Assembly (NCBI GenBank): GCA_945905915.1
Contig: CAMDQL010000016.1
Coordinates: 1 to 27,462, forward strand
Length of the DNA stretch: 27,462 nt
Origin: Flavobacterium psychrophilum
Lineage (GTDB): Bacteria; Bacteroidota; Bacteroidia; Flavobacteriales; Flavobacteriaceae
Direction: 5' to 3'
Part shown: positions 17,920 through 25,871 of the stretch, one piece after another
Numbering within the stretch: the first letter of the stretch is position 1
Layout of the letters: each line of letters begins with the position of its first letter
Position numbers and translations under genes: made by a program
Notes under the pieces: generated by a model
What the model saw: only the letters and a program-made list of their open reading frames with translations
The model's database searches: none
What the model was told of the DNA's origin: nothing

Positions 17920-18000
17920 GATTTTTGAAAACTTATTTATGATTTCAGAAAACTTCATAAATCAAAAATCAAAAATCGTTAATCTTAAATCATAAAAATC
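17920..18000 (+). repeat. Hairpin and A4-5TC repeat between etfB and etfA
   Basis: GATTTTTGA (17920-17928) pairs with TCAAAAATC (17962-17970), and inside it ATTTATGA (17935-17942) with TCATAAAT (17955-17962), sharing the T at 17962. That is a near-continuous 16-bp stem beginning at the base after the etfB stop. Further AAAAATC/TTAATC/TTAAATC units continue to 18000, just before the etfA ATG. Confidence 0.65.
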
Positions 18001-18969
18001 ATGTCTATACTTATATATGCTGAATCAGCAGACGGAAAAATAAAAAAAGTAGCTCTTGAATTAGCTTCTTACGCTAAAAAAGTAGCAGCATCAATGGGAA
18101 CGAGCGTAACAGCAGTAACCATTAATAATTCGGATAACAGTGCTTTAGCTGCCTACGGAGTAGATAAAGTATTAAAAGTATCAAACGATAAATTAAACAA
18201 CTTTAGCGCAAAAGCCTATTCCGATGTAATTGTAGAAGCTGCAAAAAAAGAAGGAGCTCAAATAGTTTTAGTTTCTTCTTCAACAGATAGTTTATACTTA
18301 GCTCCTTTAGTTGCTGTTGCACTTGAAGCTGGCTATGCATCAAATGTGGTAGAATTACCAATAAGTACTTCACCTTTTCAAGTAAAAAGAACAGCGTTTT
18401 CAAACAAAGCTTTCAACTTTACAGAAATTTCAACTCCAATAAAAGTTTTGGGAATCGCAAAAAATTCTTTCGGATTAATTGAGCATAGTGCATCCTTAAA
18501 TGAAGAAATTTTCGCACCTGCTTTAAACGATGCTGATTTTGGAGTAAAAGTAGAAAGCGTAGAAAAAGTTTCTGGAAAAGTAACTATTGCAGATGCTGAA
18601 ATTGTGGTTTCGGCGGGTCGTGGAATGAAAGGTCCAGAAAATTGGGGAATGATTGAAGAATTAGCTTCGGTTTTAGGAGCTGCAACCGCTTGTTCAAAAC
18701 CGGTTTCAGACATTGGTTGGAGACCACATAGCGAACACGTAGGACAAACTGGAAAACCTGTAGCATCTAACTTATATATTGCCATTGGTATTTCTGGAGC
18801 CATTCAACATATTGCGGGCATCAACTCTTCAAAAGTAAAAGTAGTTATCAACACAGACCCAGAAGCACCTTTCTTTAAAGTGGCTGATTATGGCGTTGTA
18901 GGTGATGCATTCACTATAGTACCTCAATTAATTGAAAAACTAAAAGCTTTTAAAGCGAGCAACTCCTAA
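18001..18969 (+). CDS. etfA: Electron transfer flavoprotein alpha subunit
   Basis: 322 aa. The N-terminal ETF domain begins MSILIYAESADGKIKKVALE. The C-terminal FAD-binding domain carries the family signature: VSAGRGMKGPENWGMIEELA, SDIGWRPHSEHVGQTGKPV, LYIAIGISGAIQHIAGINSS and INTDPEAPFFKVADYGVVGD. It binds the single FAD and partners EtfB encoded upstream. A strong terminator 40 bp downstream closes the operon. Confidence 0.97.
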   Translation: MSILIYAESADGKIKKVALELASYAKKVAASMGTSVTAVTINNSDNSALAAYGVDKVLKVSNDKLNNFSAKAYSDVIVEAAKKEGAQIVLVSSSTDSLYLAPLVAVALEAGYASNVVELPISTSPFQVKRTAFSNKAFNFTEISTPIKVLGIAKNSFGLIEHSASLNEEIFAPALNDADFGVKVESVEKVSGKVTIADAEIVVSAGRGMKGPENWGMIEELASVLGAATACSKPVSDIGWRPHSEHVGQTGKPVASNLYIAIGISGAIQHIAGINSSKVKVVINTDPEAPFFKVADYGVVGDAFTIVPQLIEKLKAFKASNS

Positions 18970-19005
18970 TAAATTAGTTGTTCAAAAATATATTATATTA
19001 AAATT

Positions 19006-19038
19006 AGAGTTATCTTTGTTTAGATAGCTCTTTTTTTT
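19006..19038 (+). terminator. Intrinsic terminator after etfA
   Basis: AGAGTTATCT (19006-19015) / AGATAGCTCT (19022-19031) form a 10-bp stem with one G-U pair and a 6-nt loop, followed by a T-run to 19038. Confidence 0.9.
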
Positions 19039-19118
19039 ATTTTTGAAGCGGTTCAATTCCATCAAAAAAGAACTTAACAACTAAATTTAAAATCATTAGA
19101 TTAATTACAACCCCATAA

Positions 19119-19745
19119 ATGAGTCTTGTAAAATTACATATAAAAGGCATTTCATACAGTCAAACACAAAACGGAGCGTATGCTTTAATTTTAAACGAAG
19201 CAGATGGCGATCGAAAATTACCCATTGTAATTGGCGCTTTTGAAGCTCAGTCTATAGCTATAGCATTAGAGAAGGAAATTAAACCCCCACGCCCACTTAC
19301 GCATGATTTGTTTAAAAATTTTGCCGATCGATTTGACATTGTAGTCAAACAAGTCATCATTCACAAATTAGTTGACGGTGTATTTTTTTCAAGTATTATT
19401 TGTGAGCGCGATAAAATCGAAGAAATTATTGATGCCCGAACTTCAGATGCAATTGCATTGGCTATTCGTTTTAATGCCCCTATTTTTACCTATAAAAATA
19501 TTTTAGATAAGGCAGGAATTGAGTCAAATATTAATCCAAACGAAACTGAAGCTGCAGAAGATCAAGAAGGCATTCTATCTCAACCAGAAACTTTTGGCAG
19601 TTCAGAAGATGTTGTAGTTCCTGCAAATACTTATTCCGGTTATTCCATTAAAGAATTATACGACCAATTAGAAATTGCGGTGCAAAACGAAGATTATGAA
19701 AAAGCAGCTAACATAAGAGACGCGATCTCAAAAAAAGAATCTTAA
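19119..19745 (+). CDS. Bifunctional nuclease family protein (DUF151) with UVR motif
   Basis: 208 aa. Residues about 1-140 are the BFN/DUF151 domain (GAYALILNEADGDRKLPIVI, FEAQSIAIALE, RPLTHDLF, IDARTSDAIALAIRFNAPIF). The C-terminal 35 residues form a UVR-type helical hairpin (IKELYDQLEIAVQNEDYEKA...IRDAI), as in UvrB/UvrC. An acidic linker (about 145-170) joins them. Plant and mycobacterial relatives are reported as DNase/RNase; the activity here is untested. It lies 18 bp before the nucleoside transporter gene and so probably heads an operon with transporter and thyA. Breakdown products feeding nucleoside uptake or salvage would make sense, but that is inference. Confidence 0.92.
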   Translation: MSLVKLHIKGISYSQTQNGAYALILNEADGDRKLPIVIGAFEAQSIAIALEKEIKPPRPLTHDLFKNFADRFDIVVKQVIIHKLVDGVFFSSIICERDKIEEIIDARTSDAIALAIRFNAPIFTYKNILDKAGIESNINPNETEAAEDQEGILSQPETFGSSEDVVVPANTYSGYSIKELYDQLEIAVQNEDYEKAANIRDAISKKES

Positions 19746-19763
19746 TCCATTAACAATAGCATT

Positions 19764-21080
19764 ATGAATGTAAAATTAAAATTAACTATTGTAAGTTTCT
19801 TACAATTATTTGTTTGGGGTGCTTGGCTAACAACGCTTGCAAGTTATGGATTTGGATTTAAACAATGGTCTGGAGCTGAGTTTGGAATAGTATTTTCAAC
19901 TTTAGGAATAGGTTCTATTATTATGCCACCTATATCTGGAATTATCGCAGATAAATATTTAAATCTTGAAAAATTATACGGAATTCATCATATTCTTTAT
20001 GGTATAATTTTACTTTTCTTACCCGCCATTGATAGTCCTTCCACTTTCTTTTGGGTATTACTAATTGGAATGATATTTTATATGCCAACCTTATCGTTAT
20101 CAAACTCTCTATCATACGCTGTTCTAAAAAAATTCAATTTTAATGTTATTAAGGATTATCCGCCTATTCGAGTTTGGGGAACCATTGGTTTCATTGTTGC
20201 TATGTGGTGTACCAATTTATTTAGCAACGTAAATCCGCCATTTTCTTTCGGGATTGGAGTAGGAAAAGCTATTGCTTCTGTAACCAATATGCCAGTAGAA
20301 TGCAATCAGTTTTATATTGCTTCGTTTTTTGCTTTTGTTTTAGGTATTTTTTCTTTCACCTTACCAAAAATCGAGCCGACTAAAGATGAAAGAACCAACA
20401 AAACATTCTCTCAAATTTTCGGTTTAGATGCGTTTAAATTGTTTAAAGAATCTAAAATGGCTATGTTTTTTATTTTTAGTATGTTCTTAGGTGCCGCTTT
20501 ACAATTAACCAATATGTATGGCGAAACGTATATTAAAGATTTTGAAAACATACCAAAATATGCAGAAACTTTTGTAGTAAAATCGGCAAATATTGTATTG
20601 TCTATTTCTCAAATTTCTGAAACCATATTTATTTTAGCCATTCCGTTTTTCTTACGACGATATGGAATAAAAAAAGTAATGCTTTTCAGTTTAATTGCTT
20701 GGGTATTGCGTTTTGGATTTTTCGCTTATGGCGATCCAATTGGAAGTTTATGGATGATAATTATGTCGAATATAGTTTACGGATTAGCGTTTGATTTCTT
20801 TAATATTTCGGGGTCTTTATTCGTAGAAACTACAACTGATTCTAAAATTCGTTCTTCAGCACAAGGCTTATTCATGATGATGACCAACGGATTTGGCGCA
20901 ATTTTAGGAAGTTTAGGAAGTGGGTATTTAATAGATACTTTTTTCACAACTCCGGCAGGAAAAGACTGGCACAACATTTGGCTAACTTTTGCCATTTATG
21001 CTTTAATTATAACTGTTGCTTTTGCAATATTATTCAAACACAAACACAACCTAAAAGACGTAGAAGCGTTCAATCATTAA
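19764..21080 (+). CDS. Nucleoside transporter, NupG-like (NHS family, MFS)
   Basis: 438 aa with about 12 hydrophobic segments; an inner-membrane nucleoside:H+ symporter by family. Typical start MNVKLKLTIVSFLQLFVWGAW and GxxADKY loop (ISGIIADKYLNLEKLYGIHH). Also RVWGTIGFIVAMW in TM5 and SNIVYGLAFDFFNISGSLFV with AQGLFMMMTNGFGAILGSLG in the C-terminal half, all characteristic of NupG/XapB relatives. Slightly longer than E. coli NupG (418), with an extra loop around 165-180. It stands 39 bp before thyA. Purine versus pyrimidine preference cannot be read. Confidence 0.9.
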   Translation: MNVKLKLTIVSFLQLFVWGAWLTTLASYGFGFKQWSGAEFGIVFSTLGIGSIIMPPISGIIADKYLNLEKLYGIHHILYGIILLFLPAIDSPSTFFWVLLIGMIFYMPTLSLSNSLSYAVLKKFNFNVIKDYPPIRVWGTIGFIVAMWCTNLFSNVNPPFSFGIGVGKAIASVTNMPVECNQFYIASFFAFVLGIFSFTLPKIEPTKDERTNKTFSQIFGLDAFKLFKESKMAMFFIFSMFLGAALQLTNMYGETYIKDFENIPKYAETFVVKSANIVLSISQISETIFILAIPFFLRRYGIKKVMLFSLIAWVLRFGFFAYGDPIGSLWMIIMSNIVYGLAFDFFNISGSLFVETTTDSKIRSSAQGLFMMMTNGFGAILGSLGSGYLIDTFFTTPAGKDWHNIWLTFAIYALIITVAFAILFKHKHNLKDVEAFNH

Positions 21081-21119
21081 ATTAAAAACCCAATAGGTTT
21101 AAACTGATTACCTAAAAAT

Positions 21120-21944
21120 ATGCAACAATACCACGACTTAGTTAAACACGTTTTAGAAAACGGCAATCAAAAAGGCGACCGAACAGGCACCGGAACGCTT
21201 AGTGTTTTTGGTTACCAAATGCGTTTCGATTTGAGCGAAGGCTTTCCTATGGTAACGACCAAAAAATTACATTTAAAATCAATTATTCACGAATTACTTT
21301 GGTTTTTAAAAGGCGATACCAATATTCAATATTTACAAGAAAATGATGTAAAGATATGGGATTCTTGGGCAGATGAAAATGGCGATTTGGGCCCAGTTTA
21401 TGGCCACCAATGGCGCAACTGGAACAGCGAAGAAATTGACCAAATTACCGAATTAATCGAAACGCTAAAAACCAATCCAAACAGCCGTAGAATGTTGGTT
21501 TCTGCATGGAACCCAAGTGTATTGCCTGATACTTCTGTGACTTTTGCTGAAAATGTGGCCAACGGAAAAGCCGCTTTACCTCCGTGTCATGCGTTTTTTC
21601 AGTTTTATGTAGCCGATGGCAAATTGAGTTGCCAATTGTACCAACGCAGTGCTGATATTTTCTTGGGTGTGCCGTTTAATATTGCCTCTTATGCTTTGTT
21701 TACCATGATGATTGCCCAAGTTTGTAATTTACAAGTTGGCGATTTCATTCATACGTTTGGTGATGCCCATATCTACAACAACCATATTGAGCAAGTTAAT
21801 TTACAATTGTCTCGCGAATGTAGACCCTTACCAACGATGAAATTAAACCCAGCCATTACTAATATTTTTGATTTCACATTTGACGATTTTACGTTAGAAG
21901 GCTATGACCCACACCCGAATATTAAAGGGGCTGTGGCGGTGTAA
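21120..21944 (+). CDS. thyA: Thymidylate synthase
   Basis: Converts dUMP and methylene-THF to dTMP and DHF. 274 aa, 10 more than E. coli ThyA. Catalytic Cys156 in [12 protein letters not shown]; dUMP-phosphate Arg22 (DRTGTGT) and Arg133-Arg134 (NSRRM); folate-site blocks [11 protein letters not shown] and [20 protein letters not shown]; end [14 protein letters not shown]. The extra residues form an insert just before the active-site Cys ([13 protein letters not shown] region, about 141-153). It belongs with dihydrofolate reductase (22993), which regenerates THF from its product; an unrelated gene now separates them. Confidence 0.98.
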   Translation: MQQYHDLVKHVLENGNQKGDRTGTGTLSVFGYQMRFDLSEGFPMVTTKKLHLKSIIHELLWFLKGDTNIQYLQENDVKIWDSWADENGDLGPVYGHQWRNWNSEEIDQITELIETLKTNPNSRRMLVSAWNPSVLPDTSVTFAENVANGKAALPPCHAFFQFYVADGKLSCQLYQRSADIFLGVPFNIASYALFTMMIAQVCNLQVGDFIHTFGDAHIYNNHIEQVNLQLSRECRPLPTMKLNPAITNIFDFTFDDFTLEGYDPHPNIKGAVAV

Positions 21945-21967
21945 GAATTAGATAACACATAACGTAT

Positions 21968-22007
21968 GTTGAGCAAAGCATTACTAAAACGTGTGTCTAT
22001 GCTCAAC
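21968..22007. repeat. Inverted repeat after thyA
   Basis: GTTGAGCA (21968-21975) and TGCTCAAC (22000-22007) are perfect 8-bp arms around a 24-nt loop, 23 bp after the thyA stop. No T-run follows, so an intrinsic terminator is doubtful. It marks the left side of the segment with the orphan membrane gene. Confidence 0.6.
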
Positions 22008-22064
22008 TAAATAACAAAAAACTGAGCATATATACAAGTTATAAGAAAACTATAAAAATAAAAT

Positions 22065-22775
22065 ATGAAAGAATTAGCTAAATTGAGAATTAGAGAAGTT
22101 GATCAAAGAATAAATCAAATGCCGTTTGATGAACTTGACGAAAAAATTGATTTGATTTACTCTCTTGGATATGTATACAATCCATACATTAAAGAGTTTT
22201 ACAATCCATTTATAAATCAAGGTTTAAAAGCATTAGTTGTATACAATCTTGATTTAAATAGAATTAAAAATTTACATGAAGGCCTTGAAGAAGATTTCTT
22301 AGAGGCAAATAATAAAATTAGAAATATTGACGAACTTGAGAGTAGTATTTACAAAAATGATACTGGTTCAGGTTTATTTTTGTTTCTTGCTTCAGAATCA
22401 GTGATATTTTCAATTTTATTGTTTATTGTAGCTATTATAGCACATATATTTGGAGGAATTATAATTGCAGCAATAACAATTGCTTTGTCGTTTGTTTTAA
22501 TTAACTGCTATCTTGTATATAATCTATTATTTGCACAAAATGAAGATGAAGATGAAGATTCACTGAGTCCCTTATGGTTAAAATATAAAAACATTTTACT
22601 TGTTTTTTCTTTGGTACTATATCCATACTCATATTATCTACTTTACATGTCTTTTGACAACTTATTAATACCTGCTTTTATAATCTTTCCGATTAGATTC
22701 TTAGTTCGGAAGTATATGACAAAAAAACTAAGTACTAGATATTGGCAGCGCTCAATTATTGAATTAAAATACTAA
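22065..22775 (+). CDS. Orphan membrane protein of unknown function between thyA and folA
   Basis: 236 aa; I recognise no family. Residues 1-100 are hydrophilic, charged and probably helical, with aromatic-rich YVYNPYIKEFYNPFINQG. Then about four membrane segments: roughly 104-128, 131-155, 175-194 and 198-214. Between the second and third is an acidic run NEDEDEDS encoded by three tandem GAAGAT units. The C-terminus is basic (VRKYMTKKLSTRYWQR). The gene is visibly more AT-rich than thyA and folA. It sits in a metabolic pair it has no evident link with and is flanked by an inverted repeat at 21968-22007 and a large hairpin at 22802-22902. That suggests a horizontally acquired cassette. Coding is supported by its length and coherent membrane pattern, not by homology. 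Confidence 0.7.
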   Translation: MKELAKLRIREVDQRINQMPFDELDEKIDLIYSLGYVYNPYIKEFYNPFINQGLKALVVYNLDLNRIKNLHEGLEEDFLEANNKIRNIDELESSIYKNDTGSGLFLFLASESVIFSILLFIVAIIAHIFGGIIIAAITIALSFVLINCYLVYNLLFAQNEDEDEDSLSPLWLKYKNILLVFSLVLYPYSYYLLYMSFDNLLIPAFIIFPIRFLVRKYMTKKLSTRYWQRSIIELKY

Positions 22776-22801
22776 TGATAAGTCTTCTTAATAACAGCAG
22801 T

Positions 22802-22902
22802 TTGGCAAGATTGCGAATTTTGTGGTCAATTCACGTTCACGTTTCGCAAGAAATATTATATTAGGGGAAAATAAACGGTTACGAAGTTCGCAACCTTGCC
22901 AA
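22802..22902 (+). repeat. About 100-bp hairpin element (REP/MITE- or cassette-site-like)
   Basis: Two 23-nt arms, 22802-22824 (starts TTGGCAAGATTGCGAA) and 22880-22902 (ends TTCGCAACCTTGCCAA), pair with one A-C mismatch and three G-U pairs when the + strand is folded. On the other strand the G-U pairs become A-C clashes, so the + strand is the structured one. Inside, TTCGCAA recurs at 22843-22849 and could pair with TTGCGAA (22811-22817) instead of the copy at 22887-22893. CACGTT occurs twice in tandem (22832-22843). It begins 26 bp after the orphan gene stop. Confidence 0.8.
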
Positions 22903-22992
22903 GCAATGAGAAGTTAAATAACTATTTATGGCTACTCGCCATTTTAAATATTTCATTAAAAATCACTACCTTAGCATTTCAAATTTACAATT

Positions 22993-23478
22993 ATGCTCAC
23001 CATAATCGCAGCTGTATCAGAGAATAATGCTTTAGGAAAAGACAACCAACTCTTGTGGCATTTACCCGAAGACTTTAAGCGTTTTAAAACGTTAACTTCT
23101 GGGCATTACATTGTTATGGGGCGCAAAACCTTTGAGAGTTTTCCAAAACCATTGCCTAATCGCACACATATTATCATTACTAGACAAAACGATTATCAAG
23201 CCCCTGATGGCTGTATTGTAGTGTCTAGTTTGGAAAAAGCGATGGCGTTATGTCCTGCAAACGAAGAAGCCTTTGTGATTGGTGGTGGCGAAATTTACCA
23301 ACAAGCAATTAACATAGTCGATAAAATAGATGTCACACGCGTACATACCACTATTGACGCCGATACTTTTTTTCCAGAAATCGATACGAATATATGGAAA
23401 TTGGTTTTTGAAGAATTCCATCCAAAAGACGAGAAACATGCGTTTGATTTTACTTTTTTAACGTATGTTAGAAGATGA
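22993..23478 (+). CDS. folA: Dihydrofolate reductase
   Basis: NADPH-dependent reduction of DHF to THF; 161 aa, normal size. N-terminal numbering matches E. coli FolA: Gly15, Asn18, Trp22, Pro25 and catalytic Asp27 in LLWHLPEDFKRFK. Other blocks: YIVMGRKTFESF (NADPH loop), LPNRTHIIITR, and AFVIGGGEIYQQA. The catalytic acid and hydrophobic pocket are intact. A weak promoter-like TACCTTAG stands at 22967-22974, so it may be transcribed separately from thyA now that the orphan gene and hairpin lie between. The stop codon runs directly into an AAAGTC repeat. Confidence 0.97.
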   Translation: MLTIIAAVSENNALGKDNQLLWHLPEDFKRFKTLTSGHYIVMGRKTFESFPKPLPNRTHIIITRQNDYQAPDGCIVVSSLEKAMALCPANEEAFVIGGGEIYQQAINIVDKIDVTRVHTTIDADTFFPEIDTNIWKLVFEEFHPKDEKHAFDFTFLTYVRR

Positions 23479-23645
23479 AAAGTCAAAAGTCATAAAGTCG
23501 TAAAGTTTTTTCTGTTTCAGGTTTAAAGTTTATTTCGCTTTGCTTCATCAGTCGGTTGTTGCCTCTTGTCAAGTTTCAGGTTTCAAGTTGAATTTTCAAA
23601 TTTTCAAATTGACACATCAACTAATTGTCTCATTGACACATTGAA
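23478..23645. repeat. Patchwork of short-period degenerate repeats, folA-ubiE spacer
   Basis: Four different tracts follow each other. AAAAGTC, AAAAGTC, ATAAAGTC, GTAAAGT run from 23478 to 23506. TTTCAGG (23515-23521) returns at 23574-23580, followed by TTTCAAG. TTTTCAAA units lie at 23594-23610. ATTGACACAT-like units (ATTGACACAT, ATTGTCTC, ATTGACACATTG) run to about 23643. Unit length is mostly 7-8 bp, as in the metH repeat, but sequences are unrelated. No ORF or clear terminator. Confidence 0.7.
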
Positions 23646-23663
23646 TTTTTATCCGTACTTTTG
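23633..23663 (+). promoter_or_regulatory. Promoter for the menG-porT operon
   Basis: -7 element TACTTTTG (23656-23663, perfect TAnnTTTG) with TTG (23633-23635) 20 bp upstream, a proper -33 spacing. The -33 element falls inside the last low-complexity tract. Start codon 18 bp downstream. Confidence 0.65.
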
Positions 23664-23681
23664 CCATTCAAAATTTGAACA

Positions 23682-24413
23682 ATGTCAAAAAATATTACTC
23701 CTTATCAAGATTCAGAGTTAGGCAAAAAAGAGCAAGTGGCTCAAATGTTTGATACCATTTCTGAAAATTACGATGGTTTAAATAAAATCATTTCTTTTGG
23801 TACGGATGCTAAGTGGAAGCAAAAAATCCTGAAAATGGTTGCTGCAAAACACCCCACGACTATTTTAGACATTGCTACAGGCACGGGAGATTTAGCTATT
23901 TTATTTTCAAAAACTTCGGCAACAGAAATTATTGGTTTAGATATTTCGCAGGGCATGTTAGACATTGGTAAACAAAAAATTGAAGCCAAAAAATTAGACA
24001 CTAAAATTCAAATGGTTTTAGGCGATGGCGAAAACATTCCGTATGTCGATAATTATTTTGATGTGATTACGGTGGCTTATGGCGTTCGTAATTTTGAACA
24101 TCTAGAAAAAGGCTTGTCGGAGATCTTACGTACGTTAAAACCAGGAGGCCAATTCATTATTTTAGAAACTTCGGTACCTACAAAATTTCCGTTTAAACAA
24201 GGGTATTATGTGTATACCAATTTTATCATGCCTACCATTGGAAATTTGTTTTCAAATGACAAAAAAGCCTATGCCTATTTATCAAATTCGGCACAAAATT
24301 TTCCTTTTGGCGAAGTTTTGAACAATATTTTACGAAAAATTGGGTTTATAGAAGTAGTACATTTGCCTCAAACGATGGGTGTGGCAACTATTTATACAGC
24401 ATCAAAAAAATAG
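23682..24413 (+). CDS. menG: Demethylmenaquinone methyltransferase (UbiE/MenG)
   Basis: Last step of menaquinone synthesis: SAM-dependent C-methylation of demethylmenaquinone. 243 aa, usual length. The SAM-binding motif LDIATGTGDLAI is at about 61-72. UbiE/MenG signatures: the N-terminal FDTISENYDGLNKIISFGTD, then YGVRNFEHLEKGLSEILRTL and LPQTMGVATIYTASKK at the end. Flavobacteria use menaquinone, so menG is preferred over ubiE. Its stop is one base before the porT ATG, so both are on one message. It also consumes SAM made by MetK in this window. Confidence 0.95.
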   Translation: MSKNITPYQDSELGKKEQVAQMFDTISENYDGLNKIISFGTDAKWKQKILKMVAAKHPTTILDIATGTGDLAILFSKTSATEIIGLDISQGMLDIGKQKIEAKKLDTKIQMVLGDGENIPYVDNYFDVITVAYGVRNFEHLEKGLSEILRTLKPGGQFIILETSVPTKFPFKQGYYVYTNFIMPTIGNLFSNDKKAYAYLSNSAQNFPFGEVLNNILRKIGFIEVVHLPQTMGVATIYTASKK

Positions 24414-24414
24414 C

Positions 24415-25107
24415 ATGAAGAAACTGGTTTTTATCTTCCTTTTTACTCAAATTGTGGTTGCTCAAGGCGGCATGTTTGGCAAAGATCCGATTATCAATAA
24501 AGAAAATTGGAACAAACAACGCGTGCATTGGGGCTACTATTTAGGATTTAATAGTTTGGATTTTAAATTTGATTATTTATCGGTTGCCGATGACATTAAG
24601 GTGCAATCAACAACGGGTTTTAATGTAGGATTAGTAGGGAATTTACGTCTTAATGAGTATTTCGATTTGCGTTTTGAACCTGGTTTATATATTACCCAAC
24701 GTAATTTAACCTATCCAAATATTGCAGATAAAAGTGATCGTTTACGCGAAGTAAAATCGACCTATATCTTTTTTCCGTTATTATTAAAATACTCGGCATT
24801 ACGTGCTGGAAATATTCGTCCTTATTTAGTGGGAGGAATGTCTACCGCAATGAATTTGGGAAGTAATCATAAATTAAAGGAAGACAATTATAACGATCGC
24901 TTTAGAATGAACCAATGGACTAATTTCTATGAAGTGGGCTTTGGAATTGATATTTATTTGGAATATTTTGTGTTTTCGCCTTCGATTAGAGGCGTTTTCA
25001 GTATGAATGACGAATTAATCAGAGACAACACCCCAGGAAGTCCGTGGACTGGAAATGTACAAGCCATGAAAACTCGGGGATTCTTTATTAATCTTACGTT
25101 TCACTAA
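24415..25107 (+). CDS. porT: Type IX secretion protein PorT (SprT in gliding flavobacteria)
   Basis: 230 aa from the ATG at 24415. An open frame extends further back into menG, but only this Met gives a signal peptide (MKKLVFIFLFTQIVVAQGG). The mature protein is a small outer-membrane barrel: WGYYLGFNSLDFKFDY, then NVGLVGNLRLNEYFDLRFEP, YIFFPLLLKYSAL, RPYLVGGMSTAMNLGS and GFFINLTFH at the end. This matches the PorT family needed for type IX secretion and gliding. Menaquinone methyltransferase upstream and an RNA methyltransferase plus BamA-like gene beyond is, as I recall, the F. johnsoniae sprT neighbourhood. Confidence 0.88.
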   Translation: MKKLVFIFLFTQIVVAQGGMFGKDPIINKENWNKQRVHWGYYLGFNSLDFKFDYLSVADDIKVQSTTGFNVGLVGNLRLNEYFDLRFEPGLYITQRNLTYPNIADKSDRLREVKSTYIFFPLLLKYSALRAGNIRPYLVGGMSTAMNLGSNHKLKEDNYNDRFRMNQWTNFYEVGFGIDIYLEYFVFSPSIRGVFSMNDELIRDNTPGSPWTGNVQAMKTRGFFINLTFH

Positions 25108-25112
25108 TACAA

Positions 25113-25835
25113 TTATCGTTTAAACTCGCTCAAAATTATTGCGGTCGCAGTAGCTACATTTAAACTTTCGGTTGCTTGTAAATCGCCAAATCTAGGAATT
25201 GCAATACGTTCTGAAACTAAATTTTCTATTGCTTTTGAAATACCGTTGGCTTCATTTCCCATAACTATAATTCCTTCGTTCGGAAGTGTTTCTTTATAAA
25301 TGTTTTTTCCATTCATAAAAGTGCCAAAAACAGGTAATTTTGTTTCAGACAAAAATTTTTCTAGATTACCATATACTACATTAACTCGACTGATAGAACC
25401 CATTGTAGCCTGAACTACTTTTGGATTATACACATCCACTGATTCTTCAGAACAAAACAAAGTTTTAATACCAAACCAATCACATAAACGAATAATTGTT
25501 CCTAAATTTCCAGGGTCGCGCACATCGTCTAAAGCCACAAGTAGTCCCTTTTCTTCAAATGAAACAGCGGCCGGAATTTTAAAAAGTGCTAGACACGTAT
25601 TTGGTGTAGTCAAAGCACTAATTTTTTGTAATTCAGATTCTGTTATGGCATAAACTTTGCTTTTATCAACCGAAAACAGCTCACTATTTGTGGTGAATAA
25701 TTCAACCAATTCAAAGTTAGAATCGAGTAATTCTTGAACCCCTTTTACTCCTTCTACAAAGAAAAGTTGTTCTTGTTTTCTATATTTTTTTTGTAGTAAA
25801 CTGGTTATTCGTTTAATTTGGTTTTTACTAACCAT
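25113..25835 (-). CDS. TrmH/SpoU-family RNA 2'-O-methyltransferase
   Basis: 240 aa. The N-terminal substrate-binding domain (KYRKQEQLFFVEGVKGVQEL) is L30e-like. The SPOUT catalytic domain has the three SpoU motifs: LDDVRDPGNLGTIIRLCDWF, IIVMGNEANGIS, and IPRFGDLQATESLNVATATA. The catalytic Arg is in motif 1 (NxGTIIR). Transfers methyl from SAM to a ribose 2'-OH in tRNA or rRNA; the target is not readable (RlmB-like, TrmH-like and TsnR-like are all possible). It converges on porT with a 5-bp gap and no visible terminator, and diverges from the BamA/TamA-like gene. Confidence 0.93.
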   Translation of the reverse strand: MVSKNQIKRITSLLQKKYRKQEQLFFVEGVKGVQELLDSNFELVELFTTNSELFSVDKSKVYAITESELQKISALTTPNTCLALFKIPAAVSFEEKGLLVALDDVRDPGNLGTIIRLCDWFGIKTLFCSEESVDVYNPKVVQATMGSISRVNVVYGNLEKFLSETKLPVFGTFMNGKNIYKETLPNEGIIVMGNEANGISKAIENLVSERIAIPRFGDLQATESLNVATATAIILSEFKR

Positions 25836-25843
25836 AAAAATTG

Positions 25844-25851
25844 TATTTTTG
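25844..25851 (+). promoter_or_regulatory. -7 promoter element for the BamA/TamA-like gene
   Basis: TATTTTTG fits TAnnTTTG; TTTG at 25817-25820 lies 23 bp upstream inside the 5' end of the divergent methyltransferase gene. It is 20 bp before the proposed TTG start, implying a leader of about 14 nt. Confidence 0.5.
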
Positions 25852-25871
25852 ACTAACTTTTAAAAAGTGCT

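Noticed and set aside
19010..19017. TATCTTTG matching a -7 promoter element before the DUF151 gene
   Set aside because: It is within the etfA terminator stem-loop, has no -33 partner at proper spacing, and is 100 bp from the start codon.
22065..22775. Idea that the orphan membrane protein is a folate or nucleoside transporter because of its neighbours
   Set aside because: Too short, no transporter motif, and base composition and flanking repeats point to an insertion rather than a functional link.
23478..23645. CRISPR-like array
   Set aside because: Units are 7-8 bp, degenerate and contiguous, with no 25-40 bp repeats or spacers, and no cas gene is in the window.
24379..24414. Longer N-terminus for PorT overlapping menG
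   Set aside because: Would bury the signal peptide; the ATG at 24415 is one base after the menG stop and fits an exported barrel.
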